Shown here in pieces: positions 45,756 through 54,898 of a stretch of 64,000 nucleotides of DNA. The stretch lies in NCBI GenBank assembly GCA_016287765.1, contig JAEEWS010000006.1, positions 25,780 through 89,779 on the forward strand, in the 5' to 3' direction. The position numbers and the translations under genes are program-made. Every line of letters begins with the position of its first letter. The stretch's first letter is position 1. The notes under the pieces are model-generated. The model searched no databases. It was not told the origin of the DNA and saw only the letters and a list, made by a program, of their open reading frames with translations. This stretch comes from Lachnospiraceae bacterium. GTDB taxonomy: Bacteria; Bacillota_A; Clostridia; Lachnospirales; Lachnospiraceae.

Positions 45756-47330
45756 TCACCTTGCCTTTGAAGAGAATGAAATTCTGGGATCTACAACTGC
45801 CATTAAAATATCGCCGAGGATCAGGGATAAAACCGAGATCACAGCATAGAACAGTGCGACACCTATGATAACTCCGTTGTCGTAAACACCGATGGCCTTG
45901 ATCATGAGGTTACCCATGCCGGGAACTACAAAAACCTTTTCTGTATAAAATGCACCGGCCATAGCCCCCAGAATGGTACCCGGAATTCCGTGAACGATAG
46001 GAATAATGGCGTTTTTCATAATATGCTTGGAGAAGATCTCCCTTTCGGTAAGTCCTCCCGATCTGGCAAACTTAACATAATCGGAGCTTGTCTGGTCGAT
46101 CATGAACCTTCTCATCCATTTCATTCTCACGCCGATAGCGGGAAGTGAAAGTGCTACGATGGGAAGAACATACATGAGCCAGCTGCCCTGATCCATGAGG
46201 AAGGTGGTGGGAAGTCCCAGCTTTCCGCCAAGACCCTTGACCATGAAGATAAGCGCAAGGGAAGGAACAGCAATAACAAAGATGATGTAAACCGTTCCAA
46301 GCTTATCCCAGAACTTATCCTTTTTACGTGCCATAAGTATTCCCAAAGGAATACCTACAAAATAGGCAATAAGTGAAGCGATGATACCGATAACGAATGA
46401 GAAGCCCATTTTGGACATATTGTTCTTATAGGTGATCACATTTGTATAGTCATCAACAAAATAAGAAGTAGAATACATGGTTTTGCTGATCTCTAAAGAT
46501 CCGGCAACATAGGTAGCGGAGTGGAGGTCATCCGCACTGTATTCAACTATTCCCGAAGGGTAGGTAACGTTTTTCTTTACAAATGATCCTTGGGATTGAG
46601 TCATTGTAATGAAAACATCTATTCCCTGATTTACACTGTAGGACTTACCGAGATTAATGGTAAAGAGGTTCTGATGTACAAAAGGGAAACGTGAATCAAT
46701 ATAAAGCAGATACTTGTGAGTAGTGCCGTTAGCCATAATGGCGGGTGCTATCTTTCCGTTGTATACGGGATCGCGAAGAATGAATTTAATGCCTCTTTCG
46801 CCTATATCCTCTTTTACGTCATGTATATTGTCAACTTCAAACAAGTCGCCAAAATAGCCGAGCATACGCTTGATAAGAGGAATATCTCTATACGCAAAAA
46901 GCTGCTGTTGACCGCCGTTTTGAACCTTGTTCTTCCCCTGCATCACAGCATCCATTCTTATCACCGTATAGCCCTTGTCCTCATAGTACTCGGTGAATCT
47001 GGCCACATATTCGGCTACTTCCGCACTGTCGTTGGAAGCTTTCCTTCCGAAGGGAGCAACAGTCTCACGCTTCTCCTCTGTAAGAGAGCCCTCATCAACA
47101 AGCATGGTAAGCCATTCTGTATATGTCACATAATCAAGATAACCGTATTCCTCCCATTTCTGATACTTATAGGTGGTCTTCTGGTTATTTGACTTGTGAG
47201 AGTAAACGGAATCTCCCGAAAAGATCTGGTTGCGGTCCATAAGGTTATATACAAGAAGCATTACAATTCCTATAACCACAATGATAGAGGCGATTCCACG
47301 TAATATTCGATTTAACAGATATTTTGTCAT
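45756..47330 (-). CDS. oppB: Oligopeptide ABC transporter permease OppB/AmiC-like, long form
   Basis: Permease of 524 residues. After the first membrane helix (about residues 10-32) comes an extracellular domain of roughly 260 residues before the remaining helices. The transmembrane core has the LRG start (LLNRILRGIASIIVVIG), IASLIAYFVGIPLGILMARKK and the EAA-type loop ARSGGLTEREIFSKHIMKNAIIPIVHGIPG. Similar long forms are known as AmiC in streptococci, so the insertion is family-typical. ATG 47330 is chosen because its local context resembles the streptococcal start; the binding site is weak. Confidence 0.9.
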   Translation of the reverse strand: MTKYLLNRILRGIASIIVVIGIVMLLVYNLMDRNQIFSGDSVYSHKSNNQKTTYKYQKWEEYGYLDYVTYTEWLTMLVDEGSLTEEKRETVAPFGRKASNDSAEVAEYVARFTEYYEDKGYTVIRMDAVMQGKNKVQNGGQQQLFAYRDIPLIKRMLGYFGDLFEVDNIHDVKEDIGERGIKFILRDPVYNGKIAPAIMANGTTHKYLLYIDSRFPFVHQNLFTINLGKSYSVNQGIDVFITMTQSQGSFVKKNVTYPSGIVEYSADDLHSATYVAGSLEISKTMYSTSYFVDDYTNVITYKNNMSKMGFSFVIGIIASLIAYFVGIPLGILMARKKDKFWDKLGTVYIIFVIAVPSLALIFMVKGLGGKLGLPTTFLMDQGSWLMYVLPIVALSLPAIGVRMKWMRRFMIDQTSSDYVKFARSGGLTEREIFSKHIMKNAIIPIVHGIPGTILGAMAGAFYTEKVFVVPGMGNLMIKAIGVYDNGVIIGVALFYAVISVLSLILGDILMAVVDPRISFSSKAR

Positions 47331-47351
47331 GATTGTCCACTCATAAAAATA

Positions 47352-47388
47352 CACAAGGGGACAGGCGATGAATGCCCATCTCCTTGTG
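47352..47388 (-). terminator. Intercistronic hairpin between oppA and oppB
   Basis: CACAAGG and CCTTGTG enclose a further paired segment with a seven-base loop, and TATTTTTATG follows. It probably lowers transcription into oppB-oppC-oppD-oppF relative to the abundant binding protein. Confidence 0.65.
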
Positions 47389-47422
47389 CGTAAAATTCTA
47401 TATATTTATTGCTCAGTAAATT

Positions 47423-49618
47423 TTAGAAAATACCGATGCACTTTACCATGTATCCTGCGAAATCAGGAAGGAAAGTATCAAGGTAGGTCTGAGGATCACC
47501 GTAGTCAGGTCCCCAACCGGAAACATCGTAAATATCATAGTTAGCTTCGTAACCGTAATCTGTGTAGTATCCGGAGTAATACCAGTTAGCTGTTGTCTGG
47601 GTATCGATAATGTTAACGATTACCTTGCCCTGAAGTGCTGCTTCGATGGACTGCTTAACAACGTTAGCCATTGCTGCTCTTGTTGTGCTTGCGAGATAGC
47701 AAGGATAGTCGATATAGATAGGCTTGCTGGTGCTGATCTCAATACCCTGATTCTTGAGCTGCTCGATAGCCTTCTCAAGTTCAGCTACAGCGCCTGCAGG
47801 ATTGAACCATCCGTCATATCCGTCGCCTGCACCGTTGCCGCCGTCAGCCTGAGGATTGTAAACCTGGATAGCAAACTTATCCGCATCGATCTGAGCCTGC
47901 ATGATCTCACCGTAGTATGTACCCTTCTTGAAGGTGGTCTTCTTACCGTTGATACCGATAACAACGTCTTCTTCAAGAGATACGAAGTTATAAGGTGTGT
48001 AGGAGTTTCTTAAGGAGTTGTTCTTAAGTTCCTCACCAACAGACTGTGCATTATAAGAAGCACGATCCAGAGACATGGAAAGAGCTGCTCTGAAGTGATT
48101 GTTAAGCATAGCCTGCTTGGTTCTGTTCTGCTCTGCCTCGTTCTTGGGAGAAACAACAGCAGTATCGTCGTTGATGTTTGCGAATACTGCTCTGTTAAGG
48201 TTGAAGAATGCCATGTAAGAAGTAGCATCTGTATCAGATACATATGCATTCTTATCAAATGTTCCGTCATTCTTTGCAAGCTTAAGAGCTTCGCTGTTAA
48301 GACCGCAGCCGTCGATAACGCCGCTCATGCAGTCGTTGTAAGCCTTTGTTGCATCGGAACCGTCATTGTAAAGCCAGGTGATGGTCTTTACATTTACAGC
48401 CTTGGGATTCCAATAGCTGGGGTTAGCCGAGAAAACGATAGTGTTTTCAGCTGTAGCATTTGATACAAGGTAAGGACCACAGTAAGCAATGTTGTCCTTT
48501 GTCTGGCCATATTTGTAATCAGGAGCGCCTGCATCGTAAGCTGTACCGAACTTTCCGCCCTGAGATTCAAAGTAAGCTCTGTTCAAAGGAGCGAAGATGT
48601 TATAGCCGAGCATTGTCATGAAATATGCGCAGGGAGCTTCAAGTGTGTACTCAAGTGTGTAGTTGTCAACAGCCTTAACACCAACCTTGGAAAAGTCTGT
48701 AACAGTGCCTTCCACATATTCGTTAACGCCCTTGATGATACCCTGAACAAGGTACTCAAGACCGCCGCCTGCATCAAGCATGTGCTGCATAGCTGCTACG
48801 AAGTCGTCAGCTGTAACTTCACCGATCTCACGTCCCTGAGAGTCAACCCACTTAGCGCCCTTACGGAGCTTGAAGGTGTAGGTAAGACCGTCGTCGGAAA
48901 CAGTGTGGCTCTCAGCAAGTGCGGGCTGAAGAACGTTCTCGTTGTCATATTCATAAAGACCGTCGAAGGTGTTTACGATAGCTTCCGAGTCAGCTGCTCT
49001 GGATGTAGCAAGTGCATCCCAGATCTGAGGATCTGAGTTGTATGTCATTGTATAAGTATCCTTAAAGGTGTAACCCTTCTTCTGGAGATAAGCCTTAGCC
49101 TTCTCTGTATACTTACCTGTTCCTCTGTTCTCGAACCAGAGAGCCTTAACGGCTGCTCTGTCTTCTGCTGTAAGGATCTTGTCGCAGACTACAATAGAAT
49201 GAAATCTGTCGGAATCGTTACCCCAGAGAACATAGTCACCGGTACGGGGAACCACTCTTGTAACAGCGTAGTTACCGCCTCTTGTTGTGGTGGGAAGCAT
49301 TACTGCAGACTCCATAAGCTTTGCCTCAGCAACAGCCATAAGAGCATATCTTGCAGAAATGTTTTCAGCTTCAAGTGCCTCGTCATAGAGCTTCTTGAAA
49401 TCACCAAGGATCTTGTCGTAGATCTTAGCGGATGCTGCATCGTGATCAAGGCCGTCAATTTCGCTGAGAAGAACGCCATCAAATGCTGTAGCGCTGTACT
49501 CAGGAGCCTTTTCTGTAGTTCCGCCGACTTCAACTTTTTTCTTACCGCAAGCGCCCAGAGAAGCAACCATTGCTACTGTGAGAACTGCGCAGAAGAGTCT
49601 TTTTGAAACTTTCTTCAT
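47423..49618 (-). CDS. oppA: Oligopeptide-binding lipoprotein OppA/AmiA-like
   Basis: Secreted lipoprotein of 731 residues that captures peptides for the Opp transporter. The signal peptide ends in the lipobox LGAC (cysteine 24) after MKKVSKRLFCAVLTVAMVAS. The SBP_bac_5 fold shows GLYEYDNENVLQPALAESHTVSDDGLTYTFKLRKGAKWVD and SWNPKAV-type family segments (NPSYWNPKAVNVKTITWLYND). The protein is longer than many OppA because of an N-terminal region of about 180 residues before this segment. It is the first gene of the operon, from a promoter at 49744-49772. Confidence 0.93.
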   Translation of the reverse strand: MKKVSKRLFCAVLTVAMVASLGACGKKKVEVGGTTEKAPEYSATAFDGVLLSEIDGLDHDAASAKIYDKILGDFKKLYDEALEAENISARYALMAVAEAKLMESAVMLPTTTRGGNYAVTRVVPRTGDYVLWGNDSDRFHSIVVCDKILTAEDRAAVKALWFENRGTGKYTEKAKAYLQKKGYTFKDTYTMTYNSDPQIWDALATSRAADSEAIVNTFDGLYEYDNENVLQPALAESHTVSDDGLTYTFKLRKGAKWVDSQGREIGEVTADDFVAAMQHMLDAGGGLEYLVQGIIKGVNEYVEGTVTDFSKVGVKAVDNYTLEYTLEAPCAYFMTMLGYNIFAPLNRAYFESQGGKFGTAYDAGAPDYKYGQTKDNIAYCGPYLVSNATAENTIVFSANPSYWNPKAVNVKTITWLYNDGSDATKAYNDCMSGVIDGCGLNSEALKLAKNDGTFDKNAYVSDTDATSYMAFFNLNRAVFANINDDTAVVSPKNEAEQNRTKQAMLNNHFRAALSMSLDRASYNAQSVGEELKNNSLRNSYTPYNFVSLEEDVVIGINGKKTTFKKGTYYGEIMQAQIDADKFAIQVYNPQADGGNGAGDGYDGWFNPAGAVAELEKAIEQLKNQGIEISTSKPIYIDYPCYLASTTRAAMANVVKQSIEAALQGKVIVNIIDTQTTANWYYSGYYTDYGYEANYDIYDVSGWGPDYGDPQTYLDTFLPDFAGYMVKCIGIF

Positions 49619-49743
49619 GTCAATTTTTTCCTCCTATTTTCGGATTGCCTTCACAACCCGTAATTCCCGAATGCCTTCAAACATGTCCTTCCAATTTTAT
49701 TTATCCCAATAAAAACATGTCCTAAAACGTTTCAGGTTGCACT

Positions 49744-49772
49744 ATTATAATTTAAAGTGACATATTTGTAAA
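49744..49772 (-). promoter_or_regulatory. Promoter of the opp operon
   Basis: TTTACA, 17 bases, TATAAT, about 125 bases before the oppA start. Confidence 0.75.
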
Positions 49773-49899
49773 TGGGAAAAATAAAATTTATCCAAAAAAA
49801 ATCCTTTGTTTATGCGCTTTTGTCACGCATTATCAGTTTAATACAGTATAAATTTGAAGTAGCGCCGTCAATAAATGATATCAGCCCATCTTATAAATC

Positions 49900-49928
49900 T
49901 TGAGCTTTTGTTCAGTTCGTGCTAAAAT
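49900..49928 (+). promoter_or_regulatory. Promoter of the YgjV-like gene
   Basis: TTGAGC, 17 bases, TAAAAT. The leader after it contains a CCGATC-TTAG-GATCGG hairpin at 49947-49962. Confidence 0.6.
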
Positions 49929-50042
49929 AATTGAACCCGGTCTGATCCGATCTTAGGATCGGCTATTCGAGGCCTATATAAATAAGGAAAACGACGCATC
50001 CGAAAAATTAATCTTTCTCGGGCTGTGTTTTGGAGGAAACAT

Positions 50043-50642
50043 ATGACAAACGAAATGATATGGGAACTCATAGGTTATCTCGGCTCACTGCTGGTAGTTG
50101 TATCCCTTTTGATGAGTTCGGTAATAAAACTCAGGATCATAAACACTGCAGGTTCTCTGATCTTCTGCATATATGCCCTGGTGATCCGCTCCTACCCCAC
50201 CGCTGTAATGAATGCCGCGCTTGTAGCCATAAACATATGGTTTTTGATAAAGCTTATAAATAAGGAAAGATCTTTTACCCTTTTGGAAGTTTCGGTTGAC
50301 GATGCAACAGCCGTTCATTTTCTTGATCGTTACAAAACGGATATGGACAGATACTTTCCGGATCGGGAGGGTCGAAAAGCAGAGGTCAATAAGGTCTTCC
50401 TGGCCCTTCATGATGATATCCTGGCCGGGATCACTCTTGGGAAAAGCAGCGGAAGGGATTTTCTGTTACTCACGGATTACTCCACTCCCCAATACAGAGA
50501 CTGTAAACTTGGTTCCTTTGTATATGAAAAACTGCATGAACTGGGTTACGAAAAGCTATGCTATGACGGAAGTAATGAGATCCACATTGACTACCTCAAA
50601 AAAATGGGATTTAAAGAAGAAAACGGAATGCTGGTAAAATAA
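50043..50642 (+). CDS. YgjV-like membrane domain fused to a GNAT-like C-terminal domain
   Basis: A 199-residue protein. The first 85 residues form three membrane helices like the YgjV family (IGYLGSLLVVVSLLMSSVIKLRIINTAGSLIFCIYALVIRSYPTAVMNAALVAINIWFLIKL). The remainder is soluble: LEVSVDDATAVHFLDRYKTDMDRYFPD, and near the end CKLGSFVYEKLHELGYEKLCYDGSNEIHIDYLKKMGFKEENGMLVK, the last part resembling an acetyltransferase fold. Start ATG 50043 follows GGAGG. Function unknown. It is the only plus-strand protein gene besides the FliK-like one. Confidence 0.8.
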   Translation: MTNEMIWELIGYLGSLLVVVSLLMSSVIKLRIINTAGSLIFCIYALVIRSYPTAVMNAALVAINIWFLIKLINKERSFTLLEVSVDDATAVHFLDRYKTDMDRYFPDREGRKAEVNKVFLALHDDILAGITLGKSSGRDFLLLTDYSTPQYRDCKLGSFVYEKLHELGYEKLCYDGSNEIHIDYLKKMGFKEENGMLVK

Positions 50643-50644
50643 AT

Positions 50645-50672
50645 AAAAGACCTTGTCATCAAGGTCTTTTTT
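50645..50672 (+). terminator. Terminator of the YgjV-like gene
   Basis: AAAAGACCTT, a six-base loop and AAGGTCTTTTTT, right after the stop codon; also usable on the minus strand. Confidence 0.9.
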
Positions 50673-50685
50673 GTCTGCAGTGTGA

Positions 50686-51375
50686 TTAAATGTCACAGTT
50701 TTCCTCTTCCAATGCCGCTATACTGTAGTCCGCATGCTTTATCATGTACAATGCCATACCCATGATGATCAAAAGAACTGTGACACCGGAGATCGATGTA
50801 ACGATCTTTCTTGCCAGTTCATTTTCGGTCTCGCCTATTGCCGCAAAAAGAGCAGTTTCAAGCGAGAGCAGTGAAACAAACGCCGCCACAAGGCTGATGG
50901 CTTTGGCTGCCGAGAGCACAGGGCTGTTATATCTTTTGTAACGTATAACATTGGTAACAGCCGCCCCCGTAAAGAAGACGGTCATCATTGTCAATCCCAC
51001 TGTATAAGTCATGCTGTAGGAAAAGCCTTCATCATCTATAACGATAAGAAAAACTATCACTGCCAGCAAAACATTCATAGGTATAAGTAAAATACCGCAT
51101 AGCCTGTATCTTTTAAATTCAGTGATGGCATCTCTTGCCTCTTTTGTGGAAACCTCACAATTCAGCACGAGAAAACGGATCAACCCAAGGAAAAAATAGT
51201 ATCCGGCCAGCGAATAAAACCAAACGGAATTATAAGTTATGCCGGATGCCAACTGGATCAATGCCATCAGAAAATTTATAAGAATAGAAGGATACAGGCC
51301 TATTTCGGTGCGCAAATGCTCATCTCCCGAAATACGGCCGGCTGTTTTAAAGATAAACCTTCTTATATGCTTCAT
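50686..51375 (-). CDS. Uncharacterised membrane protein, six helices
   Basis: A 229-residue integral membrane protein of unknown function. Hydrophobic helices lie near residues 27-47, 52-72, 94-113, 121-141, 158-178 and 190-210. A short cytoplasmic N-terminus (MKHIRRFIFKTAGRISGDEHLRTEIGLYPSILINF) precedes the first. There is no recognisable transporter or enzyme motif. The ATG at 51375 follows AGGATAGA, one base after the GNAT gene's stop, so the two are probably cotranscribed. Confidence 0.75.
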   Translation of the reverse strand: MKHIRRFIFKTAGRISGDEHLRTEIGLYPSILINFLMALIQLASGITYNSVWFYSLAGYYFFLGLIRFLVLNCEVSTKEARDAITEFKRYRLCGILLIPMNVLLAVIVFLIVIDDEGFSYSMTYTVGLTMMTVFFTGAAVTNVIRYKRYNSPVLSAAKAISLVAAFVSLLSLETALFAAIGETENELARKIVTSISGVTVLLIIMGMALYMIKHADYSIAALEEENCDI

Positions 51376-51376
51376 T

Positions 51377-52027
51377 CTATCCTAAAATTCTCTTTCTCCT
51401 GTTTTCGGCTGTAATATCCACAACAATACCAAGGCTAAGACCAAGAGCCGCAAACACACCTACAGAAACATAGGGGCTGACACTCTTGACAAAAATGCCT
51501 GCCAGGATACCTGCTATCACAAAACCGGCAAAGATAAACGGGGAAAGAAAAAATCTGTTTTTAATGATCTTATATCTGGGTCCGTCCTGACCGTTTGCAT
51601 ACATTGTGAACCCGTTGTATTCAAGCACCTTCTGAGAAGGTTTGTTTCCGGGTGCTGTTTCTGCCCCCACACTGATGACATCTTTCTGTTTAAAGGCCCA
51701 CTTTACCAGTGCGCCCAATGCTTCTGTCATATATCCCTGCCTCTGAAGACTGGGCAGGATACTAAAGCCTATCTCTACCATGCCCTTATTCTGAGGGCCT
51801 TTAAAGGCTGCATCACCTATAGCTTTTTTATTTTCCTGAAGAATTATCTTCCAAGGGACAAACCAAAGGAAATCCTCAGGTTCCTCCTCACATTTTTGAA
51901 GCATATCCGAATAAGCTTTTTTTGCGTTTTCATCCTTCTCTTCCCTGATCTGAATCTCCAATTCCTCTTCTGTCATGGGAATAATGAATAACCTCTCTGT
52001 TTTTAAACAAATTGATTTCTTAGCCAT
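51377..52027 (-). CDS. GNAT acetyltransferase with C-terminal membrane helices
   Basis: The first 160 residues are a RimJ/RimL-type N-acetyltransferase: KTERLFIIPMTEEELE, then IGDAAFKGPQNKGMVEIGFSILPSLQRQGYMTEALGALVKWAF (the acetyl-CoA loop QRQGYMTEA) and VGAETAPGNKPSQKVLEYNGFTMY. Two hydrophobic helices follow at about residues 165-185 and 188-208, so the enzyme may sit on the membrane, which is unusual. The start at 52027 follows GGAGAAAAT and gives 216 residues. Substrate unknown. Confidence 0.88.
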   Translation of the reverse strand: MAKKSICLKTERLFIIPMTEEELEIQIREEKDENAKKAYSDMLQKCEEEPEDFLWFVPWKIILQENKKAIGDAAFKGPQNKGMVEIGFSILPSLQRQGYMTEALGALVKWAFKQKDVISVGAETAPGNKPSQKVLEYNGFTMYANGQDGPRYKIIKNRFFLSPFIFAGFVIAGILAGIFVKSVSPYVSVGVFAALGLSLGIVVDITAENRRKRILG

Positions 52028-52188
52028 ATTTTCTCCGTTTTCCCTAATCATATAGTATGCGAAATAAGAATCATTTGTCAGATTTGACTCCCCAAGGCCC
52101 GAAAAGCCTTACCCCAAATTGTGATCTATTTTATTATAACAAATTTATTAAATAATTGCTACAAAAACTTAAAAATATACCACCCTAA

Positions 52189-52677
52189 TTATTTTGGATT
52201 TACTATTGTCTCCATTGCAGTCATATAGGGTCTCATGCCCACTTTTTCATAGAAAGCGCGTGCTCCCGGATTACAATCCCAGACATGAAGTGTCATGGAA
52301 TAACATCCCCTATCTTTGGCAAAATCCTTTACATACTCGTAAAGAGCTGTCCCGGCGCCGCTTTTCCTGATCTTTTCATCCACGCAGAGATCGTCGATAT
52401 AAAGGTCTGTCCTGGGCACTTCACTCCTTCCTTTTTTGGCATATACCATCTCGGCCATGCAGTAACCTATAAGGTAATCGTCCTTAGTGCATACAAATAC
52501 CGGACGATCCTCATCTTTAAGAATCTTTTTAAGGTCCTTTTCCTCATATTTTCTTTTGCCGTCGGTAAAAAGATCCGGTCTTCCCACCGCATGCACATGA
52601 TTTACCTGTATGAGCAGTTCGAGTATCCTTGGAATATCCTTTGCTTCAGCTCTTCTTACTTTCATCTTATCATCCAT
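52189..52677 (-). CDS. GNAT family N-acetyltransferase
   Basis: A 162-residue acetyltransferase domain. The family pattern is VRRAEAKDIPRILELLIQV at the N-terminus, YIDDLCVDEKIRKSGAGTALYEYVKDFAKDRGC with the acetyl-CoA-binding RKSGAG loop, and LHVWDCNPGARAFYEKVGMRPYMTAMETIV at the C-terminus. ATG 52677 lies eight bases after AAGGA. It begins right after the patatin gene stop and is probably cotranscribed with it. Confidence 0.92.
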   Translation of the reverse strand: MDDKMKVRRAEAKDIPRILELLIQVNHVHAVGRPDLFTDGKRKYEEKDLKKILKDEDRPVFVCTKDDYLIGYCMAEMVYAKKGRSEVPRTDLYIDDLCVDEKIRKSGAGTALYEYVKDFAKDRGCYSMTLHVWDCNPGARAFYEKVGMRPYMTAMETIVNPK

Positions 52678-52678
52678 A

Positions 52679-53533
52679 TCATGCATCCTTAAGAAAGGCT
52701 TTCAGCCCTTCCAGTACCTCCTCCGCATCCCTTCTTCCCAGCATATAGGTTTCATTTATCCTTTTGGGATCATGCTCTATCCTTCCGGCGGATGGGAGCT
52801 CACTGGGTCTTATTACAAAGGCCTTCCCCTCCTGTTCAAGTCTTTTTACCACTTCCAGTTCCCTGTTGTAATCCTCATGTCTGTGGGCAAGAGTGTTAAG
52901 AAATTCCGGATAGTGCCTGTATCTTATCTTCTCAAGGGGATAAAGGGCCTCCGGCTTCTTTTGATAGCCTTCCGGTCTGGTAAGTATCACTATGTTTTTC
53001 TCAAAACCAAGATCCATGGCCGCCTCCACAGGGATCGAATCCGCAATGCCCCCGTCAAGATACTTCTTCCCGTCTATGATCACGGTGTTGGATACCATGG
53101 GCATGGAAGCGGAGGCTCTCACCCATTCCATGTCAGCCCGATCCATCTTTTCAAGCTTTTGATAAACTGCCTTTCCTGTCTCTACACTTGTTGCCACAAT
53201 ATAGAATTCTTTACTGTTCTCTCTGAAAGTTTTAAAATCAAAGGGGTCCAGTTTTTCGGGCAGTTCATGGTAGCAGAACTCATATCCGTATATATCACCG
53301 GTCTTAAAAAGGGATCTGAAAGAACAATATCTCGGATCCTTAGCGTAGGTAACATTATAACGGATAGTACGTCCTATCTGCCCTGATATATAATTACAGC
53401 CGAAACACGCGCCGGCTGAAACTCCCATCAGCATATCGGTATTTATATCATTTTTCATTAAAACATCCAAAACACCGGCGGTATAAATGCCCCGCATGGC
53501 ACCGCCTTCGCACACCATACCCGTTTTTCCCAT
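52679..53533 (-). CDS. Patatin-like phospholipase
   Basis: Serine/aspartate lipid acyl hydrolase. The oxyanion region CEGGAMRGIYTAGVLD, the nucleophile GVSAGACFG (GxSxG) and the catalytic aspartate in YLDGGIADSIPVEAA complete the dyad. At 284 residues it resembles the YjjU-like bacterial patatins. It has no signal peptide. ATG 53533 follows GGAGG closely. Cellular substrate unknown. Confidence 0.93.
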   Translation of the reverse strand: MGKTGMVCEGGAMRGIYTAGVLDVLMKNDINTDMLMGVSAGACFGCNYISGQIGRTIRYNVTYAKDPRYCSFRSLFKTGDIYGYEFCYHELPEKLDPFDFKTFRENSKEFYIVATSVETGKAVYQKLEKMDRADMEWVRASASMPMVSNTVIIDGKKYLDGGIADSIPVEAAMDLGFEKNIVILTRPEGYQKKPEALYPLEKIRYRHYPEFLNTLAHRHEDYNRELEVVKRLEQEGKAFVIRPSELPSAGRIEHDPKRINETYMLGRRDAEEVLEGLKAFLKDA

Positions 53534-53625
53534 AGTTCCTCCAATATTGTTCTGCAGTACTGTTTTAAATTTCACCGAAAAACAATGTTACCATTCTGCA
53601 ATTATTATTTCAAGCCTTTAGCAAA

Positions 53626-53653
53626 GAAAAAGCAACCGGATCACTCCGATTGC
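53626..53653 (-). terminator. Terminator of the rhodanese-TtcA gene
   Basis: GCAATCGG, six bases, CCGGTTGC, then TTTTTC on the minus strand; the stem includes the last codons. Confidence 0.8.
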
Positions 53654-54783
53654 CTGTCATAGTCTTCCAAAAAATCATGGACAACACCGTTCTGCTTATA
53701 AGCGATGACCGTGCTCAGATTTACGTTGGTCACGCTGTTAAAGATATTGCTTTCCACATATTGATTGGTTTTCTTCATTTCTCTTATCAGCTTTTTAACT
53801 TCCAGACGACTGGACTCGGTCTGGCCGTCGGAGTCGCAGGAGGAGCAGGTATCGGTAAACTTGCAGGCGCATTGGATAAAATGAAGTCCGTTATAATCCC
53901 TCCAGGCCTTTATGTCATCTTCTCTCACCAGATACAGAGGGCGAATGAGTTCCATTCCCTCAAAATTAGTGGAATGAAGCTTGGGCATCATGGTCTGGAC
54001 CTGAGCTCCATAAAGCATCCCCATGAGGATGGTCTCTATAACGTCATCATAATGATGCCCCAGGGCGATCTTGTTACATCCCATTTCTCTGGCCTTACTG
54101 TAAAGATGTCCTCTTCTCATTCTTGCGCAGAGATAACAGGGGGATTTTTCCACATTAAAGACGGAATCAAAAATGTCGGACTCATAGTAAACTGCCGGGA
54201 TTCCCAGTCTCTCCGCATTTTTTTCGATAAGCTTCCTGTTTTCCGGACTGTAGCCCGGATCCATGATCAGAAATTTTATATCAAATTCAAACTTATTGTG
54301 CCTTTTAAGTTCCTGAAAGCACTTTGCCATAAGCATTGAGTCTTTGCCGCCGGAAATACAGATGCAGATACTGTCTCCGGGCTTCACAAGTTCATACTCC
54401 TTTATGGCTTTTGTAAACTTACAGAATATGCTCTTATGAAATCTCTTTCTGATACTCTCTTCTATTTCCTTTGCGGAAGGCTTGGGTTCTTCCCCTTCTT
54501 CCTCATCGATCTCACTCATGAGCCAGCCCATGTAGCCTTCTTCAAGAGATTCCGCCTCTATTCCCTCAGCCGCCAGTTCCTCCGCGGCTATGGCACTTGC
54601 TTCTCCTCTCTTACAATAAACCAGCACCTTTTTATTTATAAGGTCCGGAATCTTATCTTTAAGGTCTGCAAGAGGGATGTTCACACTTCCCGGGATATTG
54701 CCGTAATTAAAGGCTGTATTATCCCTCACATCCACAATGTAATATTCGTTTTTATTTATCTTTTTAAAATCTCTGATATTCAT
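53641..54783 (-). CDS. Rhodanese domain fused to TtcA-like tRNA thiolation enzyme
   Basis: A 380-residue fusion. Residues 1-95 form a rhodanese domain with the persulfide cysteine in VLVYCKRGEAS. Residues about 120-380 are a PP-loop ATPase of the TtcA/TtuA type: SGGKDSMLMAKCFQELKRH, then CYLCARMRRGHLYSKAREMGCNKIALGHHYDDVIETILMGM and CACKFTDTCSSC. The CxxC and following cysteine are likely iron-sulfur ligands. The probable product is a tRNA 2-thio-nucleoside, with sulfur delivered by the fused domain. An in-frame upstream extension to 54924 lacks a binding site. The ATG at 54783 lies seven bases after the -10 box, suggesting a leaderless mRNA. Confidence 0.85.
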   Translation of the reverse strand: MNIRDFKKINKNEYYIVDVRDNTAFNYGNIPGSVNIPLADLKDKIPDLINKKVLVYCKRGEASAIAAEELAAEGIEAESLEEGYMGWLMSEIDEEEGEEPKPSAKEIEESIRKRFHKSIFCKFTKAIKEYELVKPGDSICICISGGKDSMLMAKCFQELKRHNKFEFDIKFLIMDPGYSPENRKLIEKNAERLGIPAVYYESDIFDSVFNVEKSPCYLCARMRRGHLYSKAREMGCNKIALGHHYDDVIETILMGMLYGAQVQTMMPKLHSTNFEGMELIRPLYLVREDDIKAWRDYNGLHFIQCACKFTDTCSSCDSDGQTESSRLEVKKLIREMKKTNQYVESNIFNSVTNVNLSTVIAYKQNGVVHDFLEDYDRQSE

Positions 54784-54790
54784 AGTGCGG

Positions 54791-54819
54791 ATTATAGCGC
54801 GGTTTATTGTTACGGTCAA
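54791..54819 (-). promoter_or_regulatory. Strong promoter for a leaderless mRNA
   Basis: TTGACC, exactly 17 bases, TATAAT, then seven bases to the ATG at 54783. Transcription is expected to begin at or one or two bases before the start codon. Confidence 0.85.
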
Positions 54820-54851
54820 GACTACCTTGTTGCCTCTCCTCTCCCGAAAGC

Positions 54852-54882
54852 AAAAAAGATCCGCAGTCTCTGACTGCGGATC
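54852..54882 (-). terminator. Terminator of gpmA
   Basis: GATCCGCAGTC, loop AGA, GACTGCGGATC, then six T on the minus strand. Confidence 0.95.
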
Positions 54883-54898
54883 CGGAAAGATCAATAGA

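Larger units (their letters stand above)
49619..50042. other. Divergent intergenic region between oppA and the YgjV-like gene
   Basis: Apart from the two promoters and the small hairpin, this 424-base AT-rich stretch shows no gene, tRNA or riboswitch motif that I can recognise. Confidence 0.6.
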
